Both the position numbers and the translations under genes were made by a program. The notes under the pieces were generated by a model. That model made no database searches and was not told where the DNA came from. It worked only from the letters and a program-made list of their open reading frames with translations. 64,000 bases of DNA. Origin: Chrysomallon squamiferum (taxonomy: Eukaryota > Mollusca > Gastropoda > Neomphalida > Peltospiridae). The stretch spans positions 40,463,251 to 40,527,250 of the forward strand of contig CM022670.1 in NCBI GenBank assembly GCA_012295275.1. The letters run 5' to 3'. Below are positions 13,296-44,545 of the stretch, piece after piece (within the stretch, counting starts at the first letter, position 1; each line of letters opens with the position of its first letter).

Positions 13296-15311
13296 TTTTT
13301 TTTCTCTCAGTCAGCCGATGTTCATTTTCGCCGACAACAAGGAAGGCAGAGCTTCAAGAGCGAGAGTGAAATCATCAACAGCATCGGTCCTTCGCTCCTC
13401 ACCAAAATCAAATCAATGGCGCGCAACCACAAGAGGCGGAAAACCACGGACGTCTACCAGTCTGAAAACGTCGTCAAAAGCATCGCAAAGAAAGACGCTG
13501 ACGTCGGTGCGGACGAGCTTGACGTTGCTGCGGACAAGGAGTACACGGAATGGAACGACAGGGAGGCCGAGTCGGTCGATGGTGACGTCCCGCAGGAGCT
13601 CAACGTCCACAAACTGTTGGCGTACACGGCGCTGGCCCCCGCGGCCACGGATCTGAAACGAGGCTCTGAATCGAGAAGAGCGAAGAACAAGGTTAAACAA
13701 GTTTACTAGTGTTTCTAATTTCTTTGCCGGCCGGTCCGTAATGATTTAAAATTTTGTTTATGTGAAACGTTTCAGCTTTATTTTTATTTTTCATAAAACG
13801 AGCCGTGCGTAATTTCTGAGTAATTTCAAGTCTCAAATGATTCCCAAATTATATTTATATAATGGTGATGATGATGATAATGATTATTTATTTGTTTATT
13901 TATTTATTATTAGTATTATTAACGGAAACATTCATAATTTTTAGAGAAAAAGGGATCCATTTATGGGATGTTTTCACCATAAACATAAAACCATTGATAG
14001 GCCTACAAATATAGGATAATATCTTTAATAATAGTAGTAGTGGTAGTAGTAGTAAAATCCCGATAGATAAGCATTAAAAATCACATTATATGGGCAACAT
14101 TTCTTTTGTTTTCTTAACAGATAATAGATACATTCATGAAAATCACACCAAAACCCGATAATATTTTTAACTTTCAGGGTGTGACTATATCGGACAGACA
14201 AAATGAAGAGATTATTGTGGAAGACTTGGAAGATAACGTTTCTAGAAAACACGCTGGAGGTTACGTATCAGAGACACTGGAGAGATTTAAGGTAAACTGT
14301 CGCAGCTGAAATTTATATATTTATCTACATTCACCGTTTGATAGACTTTCCTTAAAAGAGGAAAAAAAAAAAAATTCCCGGCCGACGGCAGCCAGTTCTT
14401 TGATAAAACTAAGGTTCTGTTTGTGCAGGGAATTTAAAAAAATTATTCATTCGATCATGTATTCATTTTAAACAACATATCGTAGCAGTGCGTGCGTGAG
14501 TGCGTGAGTGCGTGCGTGCGTGTGTGACATCTCATTACTGGTATGCCTTCATGTTTGTGTAGTGTAAGCAGATTGGCTATTACCGACACCTACAATAAAA
14601 ACAGAAATGATTTGGCGTTGAATTAAAGGATTACAGTTAGATGATTACATAATAACATTTGGCAGAAGCAAGTTAGACTTAAGAAAGCACGATTATGTTT
14701 ATTTGTGGTTTATTCGTCTAATGAATAATAAACAATGCCTACACACACACACACAGTCACACAGACTCAGACAAACGCACACACACGTGTTTATATACGT
14801 TGTTTATTACTCGTTTTACTATGTACAAAACACAGGACCGCTCCAAGGTGTTCACGATAGACAACCACGAGGTGACGCCAAACATGAAGATTCGAACTCA
14901 CGGACACAGGGAGGACGAAGACGACGTTGCCGGACACACGGACAACGTCTTGCAGCGCATCCACAAGAAGCCCAGACTGGCGTTTCAGTTTCCCGACATT
15001 CAGCAGATTGAGAACATGAGCTCAGACGCTCAGCTTAGGCGAAGACTTGGCGAGGACCGCTGGAGAAGGTTGCTGGAGGAACTGTACCCTGACAAGAAGT
15101 ATATGGATTATGCACAAGGCAAGTATTTTTATATATATTTATGTTTATAGGCATGGCCGTAACTAGACTGTTTTTGAAATGAAGCAAAAATACTTAATCG
15201 AAATGAAAAAACATTTGTATATAAAAATTCAAAAAAAAAATCTTCAATTTCTGTCAAAGTAGTTACGGCCATGATGGGTATAATCTTTCGTCTTGGACTA
15301 GTGACGGTGTA

Positions 15312-15359
<48 letters not shown>

Positions 15360-15800
15360 TCTAAATAGAATAAAACAAGCAAACAAGCAAACAAACAAAA
15401 CAAACAAATAAAAAACAAATAAATAAATAAATAAAGTCATTGCCTCTGTTGTTGATATTGTTGTTTTATCGATAATGTAATTGTTCAGAAGTTACTGTTG
15501 TTATGTTATCTTATGATATTTAAATTAAGTTAATTTTCCTGTTTCAAACACACAGACACAAGCAGGCCAACAGAAGACTACCTCTTCAAGAAAACCGCGC
15601 AGGGACTGAACTATTTATACAACCGCGCGGAATTCTGGGACAAACAAGAGCCGATATCTCGACCTCAGACAACAGCGCGGTGTTCTCGCGCCAAAAGCTC
15701 GCGATCTGTGCGGAAGTCACGTGTATCGTCTGCTGGAATTTCTAGACACAAGAGTCTGAGCGCCAGACAATATTCCCAGGACGAATCCGAGATTTTATGA
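7341..15800 (+). CDS. Gene A: receptor-like single-pass membrane protein, DUF7042-7045-like ectodomain
   Basis: Fifteen coding exons, 2397 nt, 798 residues: 7341-7398, 7872-8034, 8522-8625, 9093-9218, 9550-9729, 10132-10247, 10893-11013, 11344-11355, 11705-12084, 12581-12619, 12825-12899, 13311-13691, 14178-14291, 14836-15118 and 15556-15800. All phases match. Exon 1 is a signal peptide (MFGISFTKIFAIFLCIVTT). Exons 2-8 form an ectodomain of about 270 residues with 12 cysteines shared with gene B, including VCTFPANL, ITCPSEL and TYRYTC. Exon 9 holds the only transmembrane helix (GVAVVVPLVVILLVILLSLC), then a basic, highly charged tail of about 450 residues. The tail contains FPDYTRKREDRWR and, later, FPD and GEDRWRR again. 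The last intron uses a GC donor at 15119, and the donors of exons 4 (GTTATA) and 12 (GTTAAA) are weak. Function unknown; topology suggests a surface receptor or adhesion protein. Confidence 0.83.
7866..7871 (+). promoter_or_regulatory. NAGNAG tandem splice acceptor of gene A exon 2
   Basis: The acceptor reads AAGCAG, so the exon can begin at 7869 or 7872. Both choices keep the reading frame and change only the residues just after the signal peptide (Thr-Asp versus Asn). Tandem acceptors of this type commonly give both products. Confidence 0.5.
8176..8289. repeat. (CTAT)n(TA)n(GA)n compound microsatellite, gene A intron 2
   Basis: Three adjacent simple-repeat blocks in one tract. Confidence 0.95.
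8601..8790 (+). repeat. Tandem triplication of the gene A exon 3 donor region
   Basis: Three copies of CTTCTATGATGGATCAAGTA (second copy mutated: CTACGATAGGTCAAGTATGT) plus the following TATTTATT tract, with donors at 8626, 8695 and 8748. Only the first is needed for the conserved exon. Confidence 0.85.
10000..10079. repeat. (TA)n(TATG)n microsatellite, gene A intron 5
   Basis: Compound repeat about 50 bases before the exon 6 acceptor. Confidence 0.95.
10370..10514. repeat. (TA)n(TATG)n(TG)n(TATG)n microsatellite, gene A intron 6
   Basis: 145-bp compound tract of the same type as the one before exon 6. Confidence 0.95.
11344..11355 (+). other. 12-nt microexon of gene A (exon 8)
   Basis: Flanked by a T-rich tract ending CAG and by the perfect donor GTAAGT. 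It supplies Ala-Cys-Thr between ectodomain exon 7 and the transmembrane exon in phase 1-1. Gene B has a 9-nt exon at the same place that also encodes a cysteine, which supports it as real. Confidence 0.75.
11402..11474. repeat. (GA)n microsatellite, gene A intron 8
   Basis: 73 bp of GA. A 20-base sequence (GGAACGCTATCCATCTTAAA) occurs just after it and again at about 11582, a small local duplication. Confidence 0.95.
12951..13034. repeat. (GT)n microsatellite, gene A intron 11
   Basis: 84 bp of near-pure GT, followed by a diverged duplication (TCTTTATTATTC...GACTGAAGTAT at 13063 and 13170) with a TTC tract between the copies. Confidence 0.95.
15152..15273. mobile_element. Short inverted-repeat element (MITE candidate) in gene A intron 14
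   Basis: A perfect 14-bp inverted repeat, CATGGCCGTAACTA at 15152-15165 and its complement at 15260-15273, encloses about 94 bp of AT-rich sequence. There is no coding capacity. The size and termini fit a non-autonomous DNA transposon, but no clear target-site duplication is visible. Confidence 0.4.
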
Positions 15801-16367
15801 ATGTTCCGATGTGATATGTAAAATAGAATTTTCTTATTTTTTAAAATTTAATTATATAAACAAGGCCATGTGAGATAAAATGTTCATTATGCTTTAAAGG
15901 TAAAACACTGATTGAAATCACTGATGACAAATCAGACATCGGTAATTAATAACTGTTTAATGACCTTCACCTTTAAAGAGCTAGTGTTTCTTTTCAAAAT
16001 CAAGGTCACTGGTGTTTTCTAATTTTAATTTGTTATGTCGGCAACTCTTGTATGGAGGTTGTAATGGAAAAATAAATAAATAAAAATAATAATAATAAAA
16101 AATTAATAATTTCACCAAAAAGACTCCAACAAGAATATGTGTGTGTGCGTCATATCTGCATGCATGTTTATATGTGGTCTTCTTCAAGCTTTATTATAAT
16201 TATAATTATAATTATTATTATTTAAAAATATATTTTAATTTAAATTGATTATGTATAAACAAATGTTTATTATAATTGTTATACAGTATCGACAACAACA
16301 AAAATTATTTGTATTATTTTGAGCGATAATCAGTCAAAGTAATACAAATAGTTTTTTTTTCACACAC

Positions 16368-16409
<42 letters not shown>

Positions 16410-17292
16410 GTACACGAATGCATTTGTTATAAAATAAATTATTTGTAAATAATTTTCTGTTTGTGTTACTCCTGAGTGCTTTTCAAATGTCATTTATTTC
16501 TATTCTTTTTATTTGGATTTCTGACATCTATTATCGTATTTTCATTCTTATCGCCATTTTTAGTTTGTCATAAATTATTACATCTGTTGTAAAGAACAAA
16601 GAAATTTTTCTGATCATATAAAATGATTAATGTATGTTCGTGTGTTTGTGTTTACGTACGTGTATTTTGCAGTGAGGAAATAGGAATTTATGGCTTCGTT
16701 ATATATGATTGCTTTTTGTATATTTGTTTTCATTAAACGATTTGGTTTATTCACTGCTCGAAAGAAGGGAACTGTAGTGCACATTAACCTGTAGATATTT
16801 GCTGACTCGCTGTATATAATGTACATAATGTACATAATGTTTTTGTGAATTTTATATCGATTGACAATAAAAACTTTAAGATTTGAGAGTATGTTTTTGG
16901 TTTTCTTTTGATAAAGATATATCCATCGATTCTCTTAAGTAACTGTTTTATTATTTTTTAAACAAAATTTAAACGTATTTATAGAAAAATTCTAGATAAG
17001 TCAAACTCGGTTCTGTAAGTTACTCTTATTATGAACATTAAACAATCTTTGACGTAGGAATTCACACTGTAATCGTACAGAACTCGTTAAAATGGGAAAA
17101 GCCAGAAAGCTCTTACTACTACTACTACTACTACTACTAATACTACTAATAATAATAATAATAATAAATAATAATAATAATTGTAATAATAAAATAATAA
17201 TAGTAATAATAATTTACCCAGTTTTAGAATTTATAAACAAAAAGAAAAATCGGTCCCAAAGACCAAAAATAAATAAATAAATTAATTAATTA

Positions 17293-17332
<40 letters not shown>

Positions 17333-17743
17333 GGATCTTTGATTATGGATACAATGCAAACAATAAAATGAACAACCAAAAAAGGATAGAAAAAAAGAAG
17401 AATTAAAAACCATACAATACATACACACGCACCAAACATACACACGCAATAAAAAAAAAAAAAAAAAAGGTCAGATTTGTTCATACTAGACACGAAAATA
17501 TGCTCAGATCCGTATAAATATTATACTAATGACAAATATTATTTCTCAGCTGTTCCTCACTTTTGTTTTACTGTATTCTAGTAATCATGTTTAAACTGAT
17601 ACCAGGTTAGTAGTTAATTGTGACTGAACCAGCGAGATGAATAATAGTAATTAACTGAGTATTATCGTCATTCTTGATAATAATTTATACATGTATCGTA
17701 TTAATGTCTCAAACACTATAAAATACATAATACATCGTTTTAC

Positions 17744-17781
<38 letters not shown>

Positions 17782-19092
17782 TATGGTTAAATCAGTTTGG
17801 TGGGTTTAATTATTAATTCTTTTTTTTTGTATTTTTTTAAACCAAGACCATAAGCCGCCATTTGTTTTGAATATCTGCCATCATGTGCAACATGTCTGAC
17901 TCTTTAGTTAAAAGAAAACACAAAAGGTTATATTCTGAAAGAGACATCAGTTTTTTAAAATATCGTTCGAAGTTAAGTTTTCATTATTAAACAAACAATT
18001 AAAAAACGTATTCATTATAACGAATCAATTTCTTTTATTCCGCATTATTTACATTTCATATTATAGTTTCACTCCATAAAAATGTATAAATATTTACAAT
18101 GTAAAAATAAATAATTTGTGATTTCTTACAATGGACAATGATAAATAAATACATGTATACGTATAAGGAAAACTTGAAGTACTGGCAAATGTAAATTGTA
18201 AGTCAAATTAACATATTCAGAATAATACACATACTTTAAAACTCGTATGATAAATATTTATTTCATACCGTACATGTACTCAAAACAGACAAAGGAACAT
18301 GTGGTTTTCTATGCAGTTATAAAATATATCACAGAAAGTTCAATAATGTATACATGTACGAATACACAGCACAAATAAATACGAATGTTTTTGAAATTCC
18401 ATTCCAAATTCCTTTCCGAAATAAATAAATATGTATGTATGTATGTACAAAAAAAATAAAAAAATAATTTCTAAATGGAAAGTGAATATCCAAAGAATAG
18501 CTGATAATCTTGTTATGGAAACTCAGATACACAGTAAGACAGACAGACAAACCGATAATCAATGTAACACACAGCGAACACCACTGTTATTGTTGTTGTT
18601 GTTATTGTTTTGTTTGTTTGTTTTACTAATCAGTGTTTTGATTACTTTTTTTCCTCTTTTGAAGGTTATATTCTTAACCAAACCCATTGTTTTCAAAACC
18701 TAATCATTGCGTGTAGTCTATACTGTTATTTAGATAGTGTTTTACGATATTCACCCATCCATGAATAAATAGACATATTTTTTCAGTTTTGAAAAATGAA
18801 AAGGACACTTTTTAAATCTATTATAATTCTATGAATGCTTATTTTCCTTTTCAGTTTCAGGCAGTATAACATGCTCATGGAATTTAATTAAAAAAAAAAA
18901 AAAAAAAAAAGTAAAAAATAAACATATATATATATATATGTTAAATGAATCATGATTTCTTTTGCTTGCATTGTTGTTTTTAAAATATATTTATATTTAC
19001 TCAGAAATATTAATTTAAAAAATTAAAAGGTAAATAAATAAGTATGCAAATATGTGTGTTTAAAAAATAAAATAAAAATGATTTCATATTGA
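15801..19092. other. Spacer between convergent genes A and B
   Basis: AT-rich 3' flanks of both genes, with CA, ATT and poly(A) repeats (16373-16406, 17115-17175, 17297-17330, 17747-17777). No coding exon or RNA gene could be supported. Confidence 0.6.
16866..16871 (+). promoter_or_regulatory. Candidate poly(A) signal for gene A
   Basis: AATAAA in a non-repetitive context, with a T/G-rich stretch just downstream. It would give a 3' UTR of about 1.05 kb. Earlier AATAAA matches around 16070-16100 lie in low-complexity sequence. Confidence 0.4.
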
Positions 19093-29198
<10,106 letters not shown>

Positions 29199-29780
29199 GT
29201 TTGTTTGTTTTTCTTCTTTGGCTTCACACCTATCAGCATACCTTTAACCTGTACATTGGATTAATTACCAGTTCTTATCTTCTACACGTTAATGTATTAC
29301 AGACACACACATAGCTAAGGTAGGTATTTTTCAGTAGAGCAGGTCTCTGTTCCAGTGTTTGCCTAACTTGTCGTATTTCTCGTGGGTTTGTTAATTTCGT
29401 ATCTATAGGTTATTAATCGGCTAATACTTAATAAAGCATGGAGGGACCAATTGACGGGTTGTTGCCATTTGGTGCTTTAATCTTTTGTAGTTAATTCTTC
29501 TATTTGCTTAAACTAACCGGCGCTTAGATTGATCGTGTTGGATTTCGTTGCAGTTGTTTTTTTTTTTGTTTTTTTCCATAATATCGGTGGCCAGAAAAAC
29601 AATAACTGAGAAGAAGAAGAAGAAGAAGGAGAAGAAGAAGAAAAAGGAGAAGAAAATAAGAAAGATATTAATATAAAAATATACTTACATCTTAATTACT
29701 ATTAAGAAAATAATTCGTAATCTGTCTTTTCGTCAAAATATGACTTAATGGATTATCGGTGTTGTTGTTTTTGTTAATAC

Positions 29781-29826
<46 letters not shown>

Positions 29827-30368
29827 GCTGTTATTATCAATATCACTATCATCATTATCATCTTTGACTTTGCATTTTTCTTATTAACGTGTTTCTAGTC
29901 GGATTCTTTTCTTTACAGGATTGCACGATTTAGCAAAGATTATCATACGTATTTTAATAATGCACAATATAAAAGAAATCACTTGCTACAAATCTGTAAA
30001 CGTATCATACAGATAGCAGCAGTGGATTTACTCTTTTGTAACGCCTGTGTGTAACTACGTATGAACCACTGACAAAATGGTTTCCACCTAATAACTACTA
30101 ATATATATTAAATGAGTGTTGACTTATAGATAAAATATTCATTCTTTGAACACGTATTATATAATGTTGTAATTTTAAAGCTGGATGTATAAATAAATGG
30201 AAGGAAAAAAAGAATTGTAAAACTTATTCTATATGAGAAATGATAAAAGGTAAAGCTTGTTTGTTTTCGAAGGGTCCCGTCAGTGTCCAACATGAATTTT
30301 AATTTTGAAAGATTAAATTAGTAATATAATGTATATTTGTCAGTTCCAGACTCAGGAACTGAAAGCTT

Positions 30369-30422
<54 letters not shown>

Positions 30423-33400
30423 TTATTTATTTTTCTGCAGTTATGTATAACGATAGAAAAACAGAAAGAAAGAAAGAAAGAAAGAAAGAAAAAAATTAAA
30501 AAAAACACAACAAAAATAAGAACAACAAAAAGCAGCTGTAAATTATATAAATTAATAATCGAACTGTAGTAATCGTCCATGTTCATTATTCAAAAACTGT
30601 TGGTAAAGTCGTGATCTCTCCTTGATGTTTTGGTCGGAGTAAAAATACTGTATCGGTTCTTTCCACTACGAAAGATCAATCACACAGTAATAAACGAATT
30701 CACTAAAAATATGTGGTGAATTTATTGAAAGGTTTGAAACGTTTAGTTTTGCATAAGAATTAATAAATGTATAAACGAATATTTGGTTAACATCAAGGAA
30801 TATTTTTTAAATTATTTATTGACTGACTGATCGATCGATGGATCGATTTATTCACAGTACTGTACGAGTTGAAACCCACAACCATTACACAATGCCTTAT
30901 GCTCATTAACGTCTTTTTTTGGCATTTTCCAACACATATACACACTTTTCCCTCTCTCTCCTTTGGACTGTAGTCACTGAACTGTCGATCTGAACTGACA
31001 ATCAGGCCCTACGTTACAGTCTGTGACGTAGAGTGGGCGGTGCCACTGAGGCGGTTGCCCCGGGCGCAGAACTTTTAGGTTCACTACTGGACTAGTGGAC
31101 TAGTTTCCACAGATTTGAGGGCGCAGTACTCTTGCCTTGTCCCAGACACTGGCAACCAGCGCTGAGCCTCTGATTACAATACAGATATGTTGTATGTTAC
31201 TCAGTTAACAAAAATTTGTCACTAATCTACATTAAGTTGAAGGGCATCATTGTTAACTTGTATAATTATCAAAAACTAGTCGGTACAGCAAATGCGTAGG
31301 ACATACATAACTATTTTCAACAGGTCAAAGAAACAACCACAAATAACAATATTTACTTTGTTTATTTTCCTCTTTATTATTATTGTATTGCCTGCTGGTT
31401 TTGACATCGATGTCTTGCTATGATCAAGTATTTGCAAAACAGTCCAGGTATTACGTAAAAGAACATGACACACACATCATACAAGAAACATGTTTTGTTT
31501 TATATAACGGTCGTTATGAAGACAATGCTATACTTGGTTCTGTAATACTGACGGAACAATGAGGTGAACAATATACATTTGTCATTCATAAAATTACAGT
31601 AGTTCACAGCAGAGGTTTCTAGTGTTAGTAAATATTTAAAAAATAATAAAACTGAAAAGAAATGCTTTTTAAGACCTTTGTGATACTAAACAAAAAAAAA
31701 AACAAAAAAAATCGTTTCTGATGTAAAAATAAATGCAAGGTAATTGTAACTATTCTTCTAAAATAAACGACCACAGATATAAACGCAGATTTAAAAAAAA
31801 TAATAATAATAATTTAAAATTTTATTACCCTTAATAATGGTAATGAATGGCAAAAATAAATGGTACTAAATAAATAAACTAATGAAATCTACACTACAAA
31901 ACTAAAAAAACATTAAACACTAAAATTCAAATCAACAGCACTAACAAATGAATAAATTAATGACGTTTCTAAAGTCTGATTTTTTAAAACAGTATTTCTA
32001 AAAAGAAATTAACTATGTGTAATGCTGAGAACTACAATGTCAGTTAAAATGTTGTACTAAAAAGACATTATTTTCTAATGTGAGTTTTTAGTGACTTTGT
32101 CAAAGAAACATCAAGTGAACATATATATTGTTAACACTCACAGACATACAGACAGTCTGATACTAAATTAGATGAATTAGAAATAGATAAATAATGGAAA
32201 TATATGTTAATCTGGGTTAAGAGTTACGTGCAAACTTTGTACAATACTGGTATTAATTAAAAAAAAAAAAAAAAAAAATAATAATAATAATAATAACAAC
32301 AACTACTTCAGTGGGAATGCTGAATAATAAATATTTTTAAATTATGGAGAAAAAGAAACTACAGAGAATGATATATCCTAAAATACATAAAAAATGCATG
32401 GATATTTATGAATGTGATAAAAACAAAAAATACTTCTTCATTTATCACTTAAAAACAGTTAACACTCTTGAGTGCAGTAAAAACTGACCTAATAATTTTT
32501 GTTAAAAAGTCACATTTTATCAAAATTATCTTTGGATCAAGACTGTTTTAAATATATAAATTGCACATATTTAAATTTTTTATTTATATTTGAGTTTGCT
32601 AATATGAACATTTAACCTTCTTAAGATTGTAGAATTTAAAAATACAATTCTCCTTCCTACAAAGTGGACACTTTCATTTCGTAATGAACACATACACGAA
32701 TAAAAATGGTAATATAAAACAAGTGTATGAAATAAATAGTAACAAAAACATATAATGGATGGAGATTAAAAAAAAAAATTAAAAAAAAATCTACAGCCTA
32801 ATATATCTCTATTCTAAACCCTAAAATGCTAAACTGCTTGGAACATTTTAAATTTTTAAATGAGGTAGATCCAGACATGGAATCCAACAATGTTTTTTTT
32901 TGTTTTTTTTTTGTTTTTTTTTTTGCATTCAACATCAATTATTAGTTTTATTACATAATTCCAACAAACATTTCAAAGTCATCATTTCAACATAAGTGAC
33001 AACTTTAGTAGCATGTAAGAAAAATGCACAATATTCTTTTACCTATCCACAAAAAACACTGATTTTGTAGTCAGTTAGCTTGTAAAATTCATTGCATACG
33101 AATTATGTAAAAATATATTTTGAAATCTACGTTACTGACTTGTAATTATATCAGTTATTAAATGTGACAATGAAGTATGAAAAACAAGGCTAGGAAAATC
33201 ATTTTTAAACTCTTTTTTCATTCAGACCCAATATGAAAACACAAAGTGAAGACACAGTTGTTTTAAAAATTAAAAACAACAGCTAAATACTGTCACTGAC
33301 TCAAAATAAGCAACTCTACACTATACAGTTTTAGATACAAATTTTCCAGATATGAACAGAATTTTTATAAATCAACAGATAACACTTATTAATGTTCTAA

Positions 33401-36278
33401 CAGTCTTAGAATTGATGCAAAAATCCCTTTGAAAACATCACAGTGATCTTGAAAATAAATTTTTGAGATTTTTTGAGGTTTTTGATAATGAAATATACCA
33501 GTTTCAGCAGAAGTGTAGATGAACGAATATTTTGTAAAGAGATACACATATAACGTGAAAATTAACTGCTGTTAAATGTCTAGAATTTCAAGTAATCTGA
33601 ACACTATTTTATTTACTTCACACATATATGAATACAAACTAGGTTCAGTTTTAACAACATGACAGTTTTACTGAAAGTAAATTCACTACATTTACAGCAT
33701 ACTATCTCACGATACATACAATACCCACATATACAACTGTAACCAAACATTCCCAAGACAAATGTATTAGAAACATCTTTCATACTATTTACAAGTACAT
33801 TAATGTTTTAAATTTGTCAAAGACTAGTTAATTTTTCTGGTTAACATGTCAATAAGATCAAATCACAATGAAATTAGTACACCACAATATGAGTTACAAA
33901 ACAAACCTATAATAAAACTGTAAAACAAAATATATCTAGTGTCTGCACATACGTAAAAATGTGTTAAAAGTAAGTGGAGATGTTTTAATAATTAGTCAAA
34001 ATTAATCCTGGAGTTAATTCAATAACTGGTTGTAAAAAAAAAAAAAAAAAAGTTTTTATATATACATATATATTTACTGAAACTCATCTTTGGAGTTATT
34101 TAATATCAAAATACTATGAGTTATCTACTAAACTGGCTAAACCGTATCTTTAGTTATTTCAATAATCAGTGGCTTTTAATCTTTGAATTTAAAAAACGTA
34201 TTGATAAGTAACAATTATGCAGTTATTTAAATAACTGTACAAAATTATCACACAACCTCATTTAGTAATTAATCACAGTCAACAGTCAGTCTTTTTAAAA
34301 TCATCTCTTGGAAATAACCTTTCATTTGCTTGTAGTATGTTGATATAATTAAACATTTTGGACATTTAACGTTACTTATGAAAAGCAAAACATGAGGACT
34401 ACTTACTGAAATCAAGGGACGGAATGTTTTTTAATTTTTTATCACAGATGTGGAAATGTTTATCACATGTAAATCACAACACCAAATAAATTATAAATAT
34501 ATATATTAAAAAAAATAAAAAAATTGGTTCTATACTGTATAAGTGGATATTCTAAAGCTCTGACAGTGAGACATAAGATAATTAAATATTAATAATTTAC
34601 TGTAGTCTATTTGTAGCATCAAACATGACAGCATTTAATTAATGCCAAAATAAAACAGTGAAATGACTTAACATAACACAGTGTATTCAAGATGTTCAAT
34701 TCACATTATAATTTGTTTACAGATGTGACCGGTTACAATAATTATTTCTATTAAAAACTGACATATGTGGAATGCAGACATCAACAACAGTTTCTCATTA
34801 ATATATTAATTTTACATAAATCATTGCTTTGACAGTGTGAAAAATAAAAAGTGAAAAAAAGAAATTCAATGTAAAATTGAAAACATGTGTCCCTTTCAAT
34901 GTAAATAATTTTAAAAAGTGACACCAGTAAAATGGATGGAATGATTATTCGTAAGAATAATAATAGTATCATCAAAAAGTTTATCACAACTATCAACGGA
35001 AAAAATCTGATGATAAAAGTAAATAAAAAATAAATAAATATCCAGCTTATTTAAGTTAAAGTGTAATTTCAGTCAGTCAGTTATGTCCAGTCTTAGTTCA
35101 CGGAATTAAACCTTAAGAATGTTTTAAAAACTTTACAAATATTCTTAGACTTAATTCAGTTAACTAACATAGAATATGAACTCCTTTTCCAGATAATTCG
35201 TCCTCAGTTCTTAGATAAAGGTTTAAATAAAGATAATTTCATGTTATAAGAGGATGGAACAATCAATATATGTTAGTACTTTTTGTTTTTAATTATGTTT
35301 GTCGTATTATTTAGATCCAATTTCATTATATAAATTTAATTAAATTTTATATTGAGAAAAAACATCACCAAAAAGGTACTGAGACATGCCTACTGTCTGT
35401 TTTATATATTATTTTAATATTACATCAGTATCTCTAAATCACCTGATACAGAATTATATATAACACTATGGCTCTTCTTAAATAGGCACTGGAATGTATG
35501 GTTTTCAATAGTTTAGTTACAAATGAAGATATTTATTACTATTATTATTATTATTATTATTATTATCAAACTTAATGGAGTTTCAATTATTATCAAATAT
35601 AATTTTAGAAAAAATAATAAAAGCTTAATAATGTCTTTATTATTAAAATAATTTTTGCAGTGTGGAATTTAGAACTATTTTTGACCCCAGGGTAAAAGAT
35701 TTCATTAATTAAAAAACTATTCATAAAGTCACAGAAAATTCATCAACACTTCTGTGTTAATTAAAAATAATAATACCTGTACAGCCCTTATTATGTGTAT
35801 ATTAATTTCAAAAATTTCTTCCACCTCATTTGCATATCCATATCCATATATATATATATATATATATGTCCAATTCAACCTACTTTGGCAATATTCAACA
35901 TTAATAGTATTAATATTATTATTATATATATATATGTAGATGTTTTTAAAAAAAAATGTTATGTACCACCTCTAACAAAGCAATACGGTGAAAACAAACA
36001 AACATTACATACTCCTTTTTTTTTTTTTTTCAATCATTCAGCATGCCTAGAATTATGTTTGCCAGCAAACAACAATATCACTGTTCCAGACGACACGTCT
36101 GACATCACACAGAATGATGATTTAAAAACCACCGCTCACAATACCGACTGTGGGTGGACGCACACGAATGGTCAGAAGGATGGACGGATGAGTCAAGGCG
36201 ATGGAACAGAATGGGGTGTGGTGTGTGAAGGGTGTGTAAACAGCAGTCTGACACCAGGGAAGGAGCAGCTCAGTGCGC
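29199..36278. other. 7-kb spacer, probably including the MAPK15 3' UTR
   Basis: AT-rich sequence with (AAG)n at 29613-29650, (ATT)n at 29780-29826, (CA)n at 30374-30421 and many poly(A/T) runs. A GC-rich patch at about 31000-31170 stands out and may be an old repeat. The first plausible poly(A) signal for MAPK15 is TTTATT at 35636-35641 (AATAAA on the minus strand). No further coding exon could be supported on either strand. Confidence 0.55.
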
Positions 36279-44087
<7,809 letters not shown>

Positions 44088-44545
44088 GCTTAGTTCCTAA
44101 ACAGAAATTAATATTTTTGTCGACTGTCATGGATGCCGGAAGTTGTAATGATACAGTAGTTAATCGAACGAAGTAGTTCTCCAATTTTATCTCATTTCTT
44201 GATTATACCGTCAATACATTTTAAAATAAAGTTGATTTTTCGATATGGCATACAAGATATTATTTGTAAATTTGTATATACTTCCACATAATTCAGTTTT
44301 CAGAAATGCGATTTGATTTTAACGTTCTAAAAATACAAAACATTGACAGGTCGGCGTCATAACCTTTTCGGAAAGTTTGGCCTGTTGTTATGACAATGAC
44401 CCGTATGTTGCGTTAATTTTAGAATAGGAAAACGTCGTGTTTCTCCGCCACTGATACGACAGTATACGAATTCTGCCGATGATGTATTCCTGATGTATAA
44501 AAGCTGGTTTTCCTTCGTACTGTAACTTTCGACTTGAGACAAAAT
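44088..44545. promoter_or_regulatory. Shared upstream region of MAPK15 and the GNAT gene
   Basis: The two genes point away from each other. A probable 5' UTR exon for the GNAT gene lies near 44540-44597 (donor AAAG|GTTTGT) and would carry a short upstream frame starting MDVYSEKYM. The promoter is inferred from orientation only; no TATA box is convincing in this AT-rich sequence. Confidence 0.4.

Noticed and set aside
13413-13709. Three alternative frames across gene A exon 12
   Set aside because: Only the frame giving SADVHFRRQQ joins both neighbours in phase; the others are by-products of its GC-rich codons.
31000-31170. GC-rich patch in the large spacer as a possible gene or CpG-rich promoter
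   Set aside because: No sustained open frame or splice context. It may be an old repeat, but I could not identify one.
44357-44542. 61-codon minus-strand frame between MAPK15 and the GNAT gene
   Set aside because: It lies in the shared promoter/5' UTR region with no family resemblance.
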